In this document: positions 34,174 through 42,319 of the stretch, in pieces
Position numbering within the stretch: the first letter of the stretch is position 1
How the letters are laid out: each line of letters opens with the position of its first letter
Program-made: the position numbers and the translations under genes
DNA from: an uncultured Treponema sp.
Lineage (GTDB): Bacteria > Spirochaetota > Spirochaetia > Treponematales > Treponemataceae
Reading direction: 5' to 3'
DNA: 52,613 nt
Assembly: GCA_945877425.1 (NCBI GenBank)
Contig: CAMCRZ010000016.1
Span: forward strand, 1 to 52,613
The notes under the pieces: generated by a model
Told to the model about the DNA's origin: nothing
Database searches by the model: none
What the model saw: only the letters and a program-made list of their open reading frames with translations

Positions 34174-36042
34174 TTGCCTGTTTCAAGAGATGACTTGCTT
34201 GATCGTCACATAAGTGAAGTTGACTTTGTTTTTGTAAGCGGCGACGCTTATGTGGATCATGCAAGTTTTGCTGCAGCTCTTTTAGGCAGACTTCTCGAAC
34301 ATAACGGTTATAAAGTAGCCATACTTGCCCAGCCGGACTGGAAAAATGCAGAATCATTTAAGATTTTCGGAAAGCCTAAACTTGGTTTTCTTGTAAGTGC
34401 CGGCGCAATGGACAGTATGGTTGCAAATTATACTGCAAACAACAAACCACGCTCTCAAGACGCTTATTCTCACGGCGGAGAATCTGGTCACCGCCCGGAC
34501 AGAGCCTTAATTTCTTACGTTTCAAAAATCCGTGAAGCTTACAAGGGAACAAATATTATTATAGGCGGCATTGAAGCAAGTTTACGCAGAACATCTCACT
34601 ACGACTATTGGTCAAATACAGTAAAACGTTCCATTCTTCTTGACTCAAAGGCTGATCTTCTTATCTACGGAATGGGTGAACACGCACTTCTTGAAATTGC
34701 AGCCCTTCTTAAATCAGGAAAAACTGCCCGTGAAATAAGAAATGTCAGAGGCACCTGCTGGTTTACCGGAAAAAAAGAAGAACTTCCTGAATGGGAAAAT
34801 CCGCTGGAAAAAACAAAGACTGCACCTTCTTCATCAGCCTCTTCTAAAAAAGCACTTATGCTTCCGACCTACGCTGACATTTGCAAAAATACGCCTGAAA
34901 GTAAGGAACTATTTGCATTCTCTTACATTATTCAGGAACAGAACACTGATGCAGTTAACGGCAGCACTTTGATTGAGCCTGTTGATTCAAGATGGGTTGT
35001 GCAAAATCCTCCGTCACTTCCTTTAACAACTGCTGAATTTGATGAAATTTACAACTTGCCTTTTACAAGAAAGTGGCATCCAATGTATGACAGAAAAAAT
35101 TCCAGCGGAAAAAGCGGCGTGCCTGCTTTGGCTGAAGTTAAGTTTAGCCTTACAAGCTGCAGAGGATGTTTCGGTGCCTGTTCGTTTTGTGCCATCACTT
35201 TTCATCAGGGAAGACGGATTCAGACTAGAAGCCAGGAAAGCTTAGTAAAAGAAGCCATTCTTATGACGCAAGATTCTGACTTTAAAGGATACATTCACGA
35301 TGTTGGCGGACCGACTGCAAACTTCAGGAAAGACGCCTGCCCTTATCAAAAAGAAAGAGGTGCCTGTCCTTCAAAAGATTGCCTTGGTTCATCTCCATGC
35401 AAAAATGTTCAGGTAAGTCACAGTGAATACGTTCAGCTGCTCAGGAAACTTAGGGAAATTCCTGGTGTTAAGAAAGTGTTTGTCCGCTCTGGAATCCGTT
35501 TTGATTATCTGATGATGGATAAAGACAAGACTTTTTTCAGGGAATTGTGCCTTCATCACATAAGCGGTCAGTTAAAAGTTGCTCCTGAACACGTAAATGA
35601 TAATGTTTTGCGCTTGATGCGGAAATCTTCTCATAAAGTTTACGAAGAATTTGCTGCTGAGTATGAAAAAATAAACAGGGAACTTGGCAAAAAGCAGTAT
35701 CTTGTGCCTTATTACATTGCAGGTCATCCGGGAGCAGGTCTTAATGAAGCAATTGAAGTGGCACTTTATTTAAAAAAGACTGGCTTTGTTCCGGAGCAGG
35801 TTCAGGATTTTTATCCTACGCCTGAAAGTCTGGCAACCTGCATGTATTACACTGGGCTTAATCCTCACAATAAGACTAAAGACGGTCATTTTGAAAGAGT
35901 TTACGTTGCACGCGGTGGTCATGAGCGTAAATTGCAAAGGGCATTGCTTCAGTTCAATAAGCATGAAAATAAGCGCGCTGTAATGGAAGCGTTAAAAACT
36001 GCCGGCAGAAGCGACTTGATAAAAGTGTTTTACCCTCGTTAA
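34174..36042 (+). CDS. ygiQ: YgiQ-family radical SAM protein
   Basis: The 622-residue product matches YgiQ, a radical SAM protein of unproven function. It has an N-terminal cobalamin-domain-like part with FVSGDAYVDHASFAAALLGR near 22-40, the iron-sulphur motif CRGCFGACSFC near residue 325-337, and a C-terminal part with VAPEHVNDNVLRLMRK and YYTGLNPHNKTK. The first usable start is TTG at 34174. The frame reaches a stop at 34117 with no ATG or GTG between, and no ribosome binding site is visible. Translation may depend on coupling with the lipoprotein gene ending 19 bases upstream. It converges with the cysteine-cluster gene. Confidence 0.9.
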   Translation: MPVSRDDLLDRHISEVDFVFVSGDAYVDHASFAAALLGRLLEHNGYKVAILAQPDWKNAESFKIFGKPKLGFLVSAGAMDSMVANYTANNKPRSQDAYSHGGESGHRPDRALISYVSKIREAYKGTNIIIGGIEASLRRTSHYDYWSNTVKRSILLDSKADLLIYGMGEHALLEIAALLKSGKTAREIRNVRGTCWFTGKKEELPEWENPLEKTKTAPSSSASSKKALMLPTYADICKNTPESKELFAFSYIIQEQNTDAVNGSTLIEPVDSRWVVQNPPSLPLTTAEFDEIYNLPFTRKWHPMYDRKNSSGKSGVPALAEVKFSLTSCRGCFGACSFCAITFHQGRRIQTRSQESLVKEAILMTQDSDFKGYIHDVGGPTANFRKDACPYQKERGACPSKDCLGSSPCKNVQVSHSEYVQLLRKLREIPGVKKVFVRSGIRFDYLMMDKDKTFFRELCLHHISGQLKVAPEHVNDNVLRLMRKSSHKVYEEFAAEYEKINRELGKKQYLVPYYIAGHPGAGLNEAIEVALYLKKTGFVPEQVQDFYPTPESLATCMYYTGLNPHNKTKDGHFERVYVARGGHERKLQRALLQFNKHENKRAVMEALKTAGRSDLIKVFYPR

Positions 36043-36055
36043 TTACAGCTAATGT

Positions 36056-36541
36056 TTAATTTGTCTTGGTTAAATCTGATTTTGTAAGAGGGATACGGTT
36101 TCTGTATTTTTCAAGCTGATTTTTTATTTCTTCAGAAGTGATTTTTTTTCCGCAGTTTATTCCCGGACATTTTGATTTTTCTTTTTCCCAGCTGATTTTT
36201 GACGAAAGGATTTTTTCCCAGAAAGGATAAGATGAACATTGAGAAGGTCTTGCTTCGTAACATTCGCATCCGCCTTTGCCGTTAAAAAGTTCACTGTTCC
36301 AGAAAATGCAGTCGCCGTTTTGCAATGTTTTTAAAATTAAATATTCAGTTCCGTTTTCGTGCTGTATAAAACGGCAGTACACTTTTATAAACTGTTCCGT
36401 CGTAAGGTTTGTAAATTCTGCTAAAGCAAAAAGCTCTTCCTTTGAAAGAAGAACAACTCCGCCTTCAAACCTGCAGCAGTAAGAACATCCGTTGCACTCA
36501 AAGTTTAAACCGTCATCATAAAAAGTTTCCGCTTGTGACAT
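36056..36541 (-). CDS. YkgJ-type cysteine-cluster protein
   Basis: The 161-residue protein fits the YkgJ/zinc- or iron-chelating cysteine cluster family. It has FECNGCSYCCRFEGG near residues 16-30, GGCECYEARPSQCSSYPFW near 90-108, and CPGINCGKKI near 130, giving nine or more cysteines that could hold a metal or Fe-S cluster. The function of the family is unknown. The frame is open upstream, but ATG 36541 begins MSQAETFYDDGL as in relatives. There is no ribosome binding site, and a TATATT lies six bases before the ATG. It converges with ygiQ with a 13-base gap. Confidence 0.82.
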   Translation of the reverse strand: MSQAETFYDDGLNFECNGCSYCCRFEGGVVLLSKEELFALAEFTNLTTEQFIKVYCRFIQHENGTEYLILKTLQNGDCIFWNSELFNGKGGCECYEARPSQCSSYPFWEKILSSKISWEKEKSKCPGINCGKKITSEEIKNQLEKYRNRIPLTKSDLTKTN

Positions 36542-36673
36542 AAAAATAATATAGTACATTTTCCAACTTATGTGGAAGTGTGTTGCTTCGTTCAGCCTGG
36601 TAATCATCAATCAAATCCTTTTCACTTTGATGTTTTTTTAATATAATAGAAAGGTGTATAGGTTTGGAGTGCA

Positions 36674-37531
36674 ATGAAACCGTTAATAAAATATCGTGGT
36701 GGAAAATCAAGGGAAATCCCGAATATTGAAAAATATATTCCTCAATTTGAAGGCAGATATATTGAGCCTTTTTTTGGCGGTGGTGCTATGTATTTTTATT
36801 TAGAGCCGAAAAAAGCAATCATCAACGATATAAATTCCAAACTTATGGATTTTTATAATGGCGTAAAAAATGATTATCCACACCTTCGGACAGAACTGAC
36901 GGAAATTGAAAAAATATATGAAGAAAACAGGCTGCATTTTGATTCATTAAAAAAAATACATCCGACGGAACACGTAGAAGATAAAAACGAGGCTCTTTAT
37001 TATTCAATTCGGGATATGTATAACGGATTGAAAGAAAAAACATATTCAGATGCTTTAATTTATTTTTTCATCAACAAAACAGCTTACTCAGGAATGATAC
37101 GTTACAACTCAAAAGGAGAATTCAACGTTCCGTTTGGAAGATACCACCATTTAAATACGGCGATGGTTTCGCAAAAACATTCAGCACTTTTATCGAATTC
37201 ACAAATTTACAATAAAGATTATAAAGATATTTTTGATATGACAAGCGCCGATGATTTTATGTTTCTTGATCCGCCTTATGACTGCGTTTTTTCTGATTAT
37301 GGCAACAAAGAATACAAAGACGGATTCAATGATGATTCTCACAGAAAACTTGCTTCTGATTTCAAAAATCTTGGCTGCAAAACATTGATGGTAATCGGAA
37401 AAACAAAACTTACAGAAGAACTTTACGGAAATATGATAGTCGGGGAATATCCAAAAAAATATGCAGTAAACATACGCAATCGTTTTCAGGCAGCGGCAAA
37501 TCACATACTTGTTGCAAATTATAAGGAATAA
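36674..37531 (+). CDS. Dam-type DNA adenine N6-methyltransferase
   Basis: This D12-class (alpha) adenine methyltransferase most likely modifies GATC. The 285-residue protein has the N-terminal KPLIKYRGGKSREIP, motif I EPFFGGGAMYFYLEP (FxGxG), and the catalytic motif IV FLDPPYDCVF near residue 195-205. GGAG precedes the ATG, with a -10-like TATAAT near 36643. The restriction gene follows two bases after its stop, so the two are made together. The block is AT-rich with codon choices unlike flanking genes and bordered by a repeat on the right, which fits horizontal transfer. Target specificity is inferred from family and partner. Confidence 0.92.
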   Translation: MKPLIKYRGGKSREIPNIEKYIPQFEGRYIEPFFGGGAMYFYLEPKKAIINDINSKLMDFYNGVKNDYPHLRTELTEIEKIYEENRLHFDSLKKIHPTEHVEDKNEALYYSIRDMYNGLKEKTYSDALIYFFINKTAYSGMIRYNSKGEFNVPFGRYHHLNTAMVSQKHSALLSNSQIYNKDYKDIFDMTSADDFMFLDPPYDCVFSDYGNKEYKDGFNDDSHRKLASDFKNLGCKTLMVIGKTKLTEELYGNMIVGEYPKKYAVNIRNRFQAAANHILVANYKE

Positions 37532-37533
37532 GA

Positions 37534-39213
37534 ATGGCAAAATCCATAGACAGCAAAATTGTGTTTATTACGACATCTCCGAGAACACCGGAAAAAATGA
37601 TTCCTGAAATCGACTTGCTGAGCAAGCATTTTACAGGGAAAAAATGGAATTCTGAAACTCAAATTTTGTTCATGGAATTGTTGCGTAATGAAAATTTTTT
37701 CAATGGCTCCGGCAACAACGACCCGGCTTTTAGTGCAAGAGATAGAATAAATCGTGCTCCGAAAGCATTGGGATTTGTTTTGCTTGAGCCAAAAATAAAA
37801 CTGACAGATGCAGGAAAATCATTGATTTCTGCAAAACGAAAAGAAGATGTTTTTCTTCGCCAACTGTTAAAATTTCAAATTCCTTCGCCGTATCATACTC
37901 CAAGTGAAAAAGCCGCATCTTTTTATGTAAAGCCATATCTTGAAATTCTGCGTTTGATTTATACGCTCGGCACACTCAAATTTGATGAACTTATGATTTT
38001 TGGATTGCAGCTCACCGATTACCGCAATTTTGACAAAATCGTAAAAAAGATTGAAACGTTTAGAATTGAGCGGGAAAAAACTTCAAAGAAATATCGGGAA
38101 TTTAAATATTATTATCATATAAATGAACTGCAAGAAATTTATAAGTCAGAAATTGCAAAAGGTAATACTGCGACAAGAGAAAGCCGCATTGCGACTGTGA
38201 AAAAATTTTTGCAAACAAAGGCAAGCAATATGCATGATTATGCAGACGCTTGCGTCCGCTATTTGCGTGCAACGGGACTTGTTTCAATTTCCCACATTGG
38301 GCGTTCTCTTTCTATTCTTCCCGAAAAGAAAAATGATGTCGAATTTATTTTAAATACAATTTCACGCGAGCCTGTTTTTATCGATGATAAAGAAAAATAC
38401 ATTGATTATCTTGGAAATGCCTTGCTTCCAAAACTGTTGGATGATGACAAAACGGTTCTGCTCCAAAAAATAAAAGCAGAAAATCCGGAAATACAAATAA
38501 GCGAAGCCGAGCCAATTTCTGAATTGAAAGAAAAACTTGACGATTTGCTTATTCTAAAGAAAGATACAATCATTCAAACTCAAATAGAAAAAATCAAAGC
38601 GTATAAAGAATATGATGATATCCAAAATACATTCATGCTGATTGAGAAAAACGATGTCTATGACCCGTCGCTGCTTTTGGAATGGAATGTATGGCGTGGC
38701 ATGACAATGCTTGACGGCGGCAATATCCATGCGAATTTAAAGTTTGATGACTTTGGCAAACCAATGTCCACTGCACAAGGAAATATGGCTGATATTGTAT
38801 GCGATTATGATACATTCGGCTTGACTGTTGAAGTTACAATGTCAAGCGGCCAAAAACAGTACGAAATGGAAGGTGAGCCTGTTTCACGCCATTTAGCCAA
38901 GTTCAAAAAAGAACTAGGCAAAGATGCTTACTGCCTTTTTGTTGCTCCTACAATCAACGAAGCCTGTATTGCACATTTTTACGGATTGCACAATCTGAAT
39001 ATTTCATATTATGGCGGAAAATCGGTAATCGTGCCGTTGCCGCTGAATGTCTTTAAGAAAATGTTGGAAGATTCTTTTAAAGCTTCATATATTCCTCGTC
39101 CCGAACAAGTAAAAGATTTTTTTGAATATTCAAAAGCTGCTGCAAAGAAAAGCAAGAACGAGCAAGAATGGTATAATGCAATGTTGGAAAAAGCCTTGAA
39201 CTGGCTGTCATAA
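37534..39213 (+). CDS. AlwI-like type IIS restriction endonuclease
   Basis: The 559-residue product fits the AlwI/N.BstNBI group of type IIS nucleases that bind an asymmetric site and cut a few bases away. AlwI itself reads GGATC. The N-terminal two-thirds is the binding part; the C-terminal nuclease domain shows D420 (ADIVCDYD), E433 (LTVEVTMSSG), E446 and H453 at steps of 13, 13 and 7 residues, with E383 (LLEWNVWRG) before them. From memory this matches the catalytic set of N.BspD6I. ATG lies two bases after the methyltransferase stop with AAGGA upstream. Because GGATC contains palindromic GATC, one Dam-type enzyme would protect both strands. Confidence 0.85.
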   Translation: MAKSIDSKIVFITTSPRTPEKMIPEIDLLSKHFTGKKWNSETQILFMELLRNENFFNGSGNNDPAFSARDRINRAPKALGFVLLEPKIKLTDAGKSLISAKRKEDVFLRQLLKFQIPSPYHTPSEKAASFYVKPYLEILRLIYTLGTLKFDELMIFGLQLTDYRNFDKIVKKIETFRIEREKTSKKYREFKYYYHINELQEIYKSEIAKGNTATRESRIATVKKFLQTKASNMHDYADACVRYLRATGLVSISHIGRSLSILPEKKNDVEFILNTISREPVFIDDKEKYIDYLGNALLPKLLDDDKTVLLQKIKAENPEIQISEAEPISELKEKLDDLLILKKDTIIQTQIEKIKAYKEYDDIQNTFMLIEKNDVYDPSLLLEWNVWRGMTMLDGGNIHANLKFDDFGKPMSTAQGNMADIVCDYDTFGLTVEVTMSSGQKQYEMEGEPVSRHLAKFKKELGKDAYCLFVAPTINEACIAHFYGLHNLNISYYGGKSVIVPLPLNVFKKMLEDSFKASYIPRPEQVKDFFEYSKAAAKKSKNEQEWYNAMLEKALNWLS

Positions 39214-39780
39214 TATTCGTTTTTCCTTTTTCTATCGGAGCATGTTGCTTTACAATTGTTTTTTTAAGAAAACACTTTCATCAAACATCACCGTGTCATC
39301 TGTCGGCGGAAAAGGCGTTGTACTGTTCCCGTCGGGAAGTTCTCACTTTACGAGAAGGTCATAGCGAGATGCTAAAATAAATTCAGCATGACGGTTTGCT
39401 TCGTGCAGCCTGTTGGCAAGTACGCTGGGGCGGCGGCTCTCTAAAACAAAAGGCGCTAGGAGCAGAAGTCGGGTGCAAAAACGCTCTGTTTGTGGCAGGC
39501 GCGTAAGCGACAAATAAAATAGTTCCCATGCCACAAACAGTGTGTAGGGGCATAAGTGCCCCGGTTTTGACACCCGGCTTTGCGACGTTCAGCCGTTCTT
39601 TTCCAGAGCCGCCACCTTTGTTCTTGCCAGAGAGTGGGTGCTTTGCCATAGGTGCTTGCAAAAAAAAATCTATTCTGATAAGTTTAGGGAAAGACTTTAC
39701 GCCTGCAATGAATGGTGACAGAATCCGGAAATCTGTTCAGAATCCCACTGTCTAAAGAGTTCATAGAATCTCTTATCCCA
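39214..39780. repeat. Long mosaic intergenic repeat region right of the restriction genes
   Basis: No gene is visible in this gap of more than 600 bases. It holds the block CAAGTACGCTGGGGCGGCGG (39418-39437) and a 36-base segment at 39448-39483 with a perfect inverted copy at 48638-48673. It also has a 12-base inverted repeat CTGTTTGTGGCA / TGCCACAAACAG (39486-39497, 39529-39540) and a hairpin GGGGCA-TAAG-TGCCCC (39547-39562). GC content is clearly above the flanks. Open frames on the minus strand here look like repeat artefacts. Confidence 0.7.
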
Positions 39781-39781
39781 C

Positions 39782-39794
39782 ATTACCAGGTAAT
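39782..39794. promoter_or_regulatory. Palindrome upstream of the PTS IIC gene
   Basis: ATTACC-A-GGTAAT is a perfect palindrome 66 bases before the start codon at 39861, a plausible operator for a dimeric repressor. Confidence 0.35.
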
Positions 39795-39860
39795 TTACTT
39801 TCAGTATTTTTACTGGCAATCATTTTAACAATTTATTTTTCTCACCAGAATGGAGTTTGT

Positions 39861-40985
39861 ATGAACAAATTTGTAAAGCGTTATTTTGTAGACGCAATGA
39901 GTGGAATGGCACAAGGTTTATTTGCTTCACTTTTAGTTGGAACAATAATCCGCACATTAGGACAGCAGCTTCTGCATTTAGGAGAAAACGCTGTATTTAA
40001 GTTTTTAGTTGACGCAGGAGCATTTGCCTGTGAAAGTCACGTTGTTGGTGCTGCAATGGCTGCAGGAATAGGTTATGCAATGGGCGTACACGGACTTGTT
40101 CTGTTCAGCCTGATTACAGTCGGAGCAACGGCAAATATTTTAGGCGGAGCAGGCGGACCTTTGGCAGTTTTGATTATAGCAACAGTTGCTGCAGAATTAG
40201 GAATGGCTGTAAGCAAAAAGACAAAAGTTGATATCCTTGTAACACCGATTGTAACAATAGCTGGCGGCGTTTTATTAAGTGTGTTGTGTGCAAAGTATAT
40301 AGGAATTGCTGCAAACTGGGTTGGCAAACTTATAATGCTTACAACTGAACTTCATCCTTTTGTAATGGGAATTCTTGTTTCCGTAATAGTTGGCGTTGCA
40401 CTGACACTTCCAATTTCTTCAGCTGCAATTTGTGCTGCATTAGGTTTAACAGGTTTGGCTGGCGGTGCTGCTGTAGCCGGATGCTGTGCTCAAATGGTTG
40501 GTTTTGCCGTAATGAGTTTCAGGGAAAACAAATGGAGCGGTCTTATTTCTCAGGGATTGGGAACAAGTATGCTTCAAATGCCGAATATTGTAAAAAATCC
40601 TAAAGTGTGGATTGCGCCGATTTTAACTTCTGCCATAACAGGACCTTTGGCAACCTGCATTTTCGGGCTGCAGATGAACGGTGCTGCAGTTTCAAGCGGA
40701 ATGGGAACTTGCGGAATGGTTGGACCTATCGGCGTTATAAGCGGATGGTTTAGTCCAAGCGAACAGGCTGTAAACTGGGCTGTTCATAAAGCAGAAAAAG
40801 CCGGACTTGCTGCAGAAAAAATTGCATCTATAACAGAAAACTCTCTGGCTGTAAATCCTGGATTGTGGCAATGGGCTGGACTTATAATGATTTCGCTGGT
40901 GCTTCCTGGAATAATCTGTTGGGCATTAGGCTTGGCTGAACGTAAATTTGGCTGGATAAAAGAAGGAGATCTAAAACTGGAATAG
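39861..40985 (+). CDS. PfoR-like PTS IIC-type membrane protein
   Basis: The 374-residue protein is almost entirely hydrophobic with about ten membrane segments. It matches the PTS_EIIC_2 / PfoR group: FVDAMSGMAQGLFASLLVGTI near the N-terminus, GATANILGGAGGPLAVLI, and NGAAVSSGMGTCGMVGPIGV near 270-290. Some such proteins act as regulators or as sugar permeases without attached IIA or IIB domains; none are attached or adjacent here. TGGAG precedes the ATG. It converges with the FNT gene, with a shared hairpin between them. Substrate unknown. Confidence 0.82.
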   Translation: MNKFVKRYFVDAMSGMAQGLFASLLVGTIIRTLGQQLLHLGENAVFKFLVDAGAFACESHVVGAAMAAGIGYAMGVHGLVLFSLITVGATANILGGAGGPLAVLIIATVAAELGMAVSKKTKVDILVTPIVTIAGGVLLSVLCAKYIGIAANWVGKLIMLTTELHPFVMGILVSVIVGVALTLPISSAAICAALGLTGLAGGAAVAGCCAQMVGFAVMSFRENKWSGLISQGLGTSMLQMPNIVKNPKVWIAPILTSAITGPLATCIFGLQMNGAAVSSGMGTCGMVGPIGVISGWFSPSEQAVNWAVHKAEKAGLAAEKIASITENSLAVNPGLWQWAGLIMISLVLPGIICWALGLAERKFGWIKEGDLKLE

Positions 40986-40996
40986 TCAGGACAAAC

Positions 40997-41027
40997 TTTG
41001 ACATTCTTATTCAGTAAGAGTGTCAAA
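40997..41027. terminator. Hairpin between convergent PTS IIC and FNT genes
   Basis: A 12-base stem (TTTGACATTCTT / AAGAGTGTCAAA, one wobble pair) with a seven-base loop lies between the two stop codons. T-tracts are poor on both sides, so it may act as a weak bidirectional terminator or 3' end stabiliser. Confidence 0.6.
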
Positions 41028-41041
41028 GCTGTGAAAATATT

Positions 41042-41671
41042 TTACTTTTCTTCTTTAAGGAAACGTGTCAAAACAGGGAAAGTAATTCCGCCTAAACCGT
41101 TTCCTAAAACTACTAAAAGAATAAAAATCAGATTGCTGAAAGAGAAAGTCAGACTGCTTCCTGCTGCAAAACTTGCTCCGTTGTAAAAACTGTTTGCAAT
41201 AGAGTGATCAAATCCGCAGATAATGAAAACAGGCACATAAAGAAACACTCCGATTTTTTTACCGCGCTTCCATGTATCAACTGCAAGAAACATAAGAATT
41301 CCGCAGAAAACAGACGAAACAAAAGCCTTAACTAAAGAAGCATTTAATTTTTTTTCGTAAATGGTCTGAGCCGTCTGAGCAACTTCCGTAAAATTCTTTC
41401 CCATAAGAAAACCAAGCACAAAAGTCGTAAGAATGTTAAACAGACAAATCAAAAGGACAAGGCCTATGTACTTTACGTCTTTAAAATGAAAGCCAATGTA
41501 ACCCACTTTTCCTGTGTAAAGATTGTAGCCGTATTCACAAATGGTAAAAAGTCCTGCTGAAAACAAAATGGCTCCAAACCACGGCACTCCGGAATTTATG
41601 CTGGAAAGATAAACTGTTCCTCCTATGCTGATTAAAATTCCGGAAAGTATAGATTTTATAATGTTGTTCAT
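41042..41671 (-). CDS. Short formate/nitrite transporter (FNT) family channel
   Basis: The 209-residue protein has six hydrophobic segments and FNT hallmarks: TICEYGYNLYTGKVG (family xLFTGN region), SVFCGILMFLAVDTWKRGKK near 112-131 and IICGFDHSIANSFY near 143-156, which holds the conserved His. It is shorter than most FNT channels (250-280 residues), with less sequence at both ends. FNT pentamers pass formate, nitrite, hydrosulphide or lactate. The ATG lies three bases after the cytidylate-kinase-like stop, so it belongs to that unit. Which anion it carries cannot be read. Confidence 0.8.
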   Translation of the reverse strand: MNNIIKSILSGILISIGGTVYLSSINSGVPWFGAILFSAGLFTICEYGYNLYTGKVGYIGFHFKDVKYIGLVLLICLFNILTTFVLGFLMGKNFTEVAQTAQTIYEKKLNASLVKAFVSSVFCGILMFLAVDTWKRGKKIGVFLYVPVFIICGFDHSIANSFYNGASFAAGSSLTFSFSNLIFILLVVLGNGLGGITFPVLTRFLKEEK

Positions 41672-41674
41672 AAT

Positions 41675-42274
41675 TTATTTCGCTTGTATTTTTTCAATGT
41701 ATTGGCAGATAAAGTCAACTGTGCCGTCAATTCCTAAAACAGAAGAATTTACGCAAAGGTCGTAAGTGGAAGCCTGTCCCCATTTTCCGTTTTTGCAGAA
41801 GTGATCGTGATAAAGGCGGCGTGTCTTGTCGTGGCGCTCGATTGTTTTAAGAGCTTCCTTTTCTGACTTGCCGCGTTTTTCCATAACACGTGCAACTTTT
41901 TCTTTCATGTCAGCAGTAATGAAAATGGAAACGTAACATGCCAGTCCTTTGAATATTTCATCAGAGCAACGGCCTACTATTACAAAAGAATCTTCGTCTG
42001 CAGCTTTTGATTTTAAAAGTGCAAACTGAAGTTCTGCAACATTTTCTGCCGGAGAATTAGAGTATCCTCTTACGGTTCTGCTTAAAAAAGGAATTCGTGG
42101 CTTTTCGTCATAGCGTTTTAAAATTTCAGCATCAGCGTTTTTTGCCTGTGCAATTTCATCAAGTAAATTTCTATCGTAAAAAGGAATTTCCAGTTTGGCT
42201 GCAAGTTTACGGCCAATTTCGTGACCGGCACTTCCATATTCTCTACCGATAGAAACTATTAACTGTTTATCCAT
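41675..42274 (-). CDS. Cytidylate kinase-like protein
   Basis: The 199-residue product belongs to the cytidylate-kinase-like P-loop group (AAA_26). It opens IVSIGREYGSAGHEIGRKLA, where the usual P-loop Gly-Lys-Ser is replaced by GSAGHEIG, followed by PFYDRNLLDEIA, FVIVGRCSDEIF near 95-106 and ITADMKEKVARVMEKRGKSE. The group is common beside transporters and its substrate is unknown; it is not the housekeeping cytidylate kinase. ATG 42274 is preceded by GGGAG. It sits between an SLC13 permease and an FNT channel on one strand, which suggests a function tied to the transported anion. Confidence 0.85.
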   Translation of the reverse strand: MDKQLIVSIGREYGSAGHEIGRKLAAKLEIPFYDRNLLDEIAQAKNADAEILKRYDEKPRIPFLSRTVRGYSNSPAENVAELQFALLKSKAADEDSFVIVGRCSDEIFKGLACYVSIFITADMKEKVARVMEKRGKSEKEALKTIERHDKTRRLYHDHFCKNGKWGQASTYDLCVNSSVLGIDGTVDFICQYIEKIQAK

Positions 42275-42319
42275 AAAAACTCCCATAAAAAGTCAAAGCT
42301 TAATTTTACAGTTCTGCAC

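Noticed and set aside
36674..39213. Restriction-modification block considered as part of a prophage or larger defence island
   Set aside because: No integrase, phage structural gene or second defence gene lies on either side; neighbours are ordinary chromosomal genes.
39343..39661. Two overlapping minus-strand open frames in the 39 kb gap
   Set aside because: They run through repeat words found in other gaps, have no start signals, and their peptides show no domain or normal composition.
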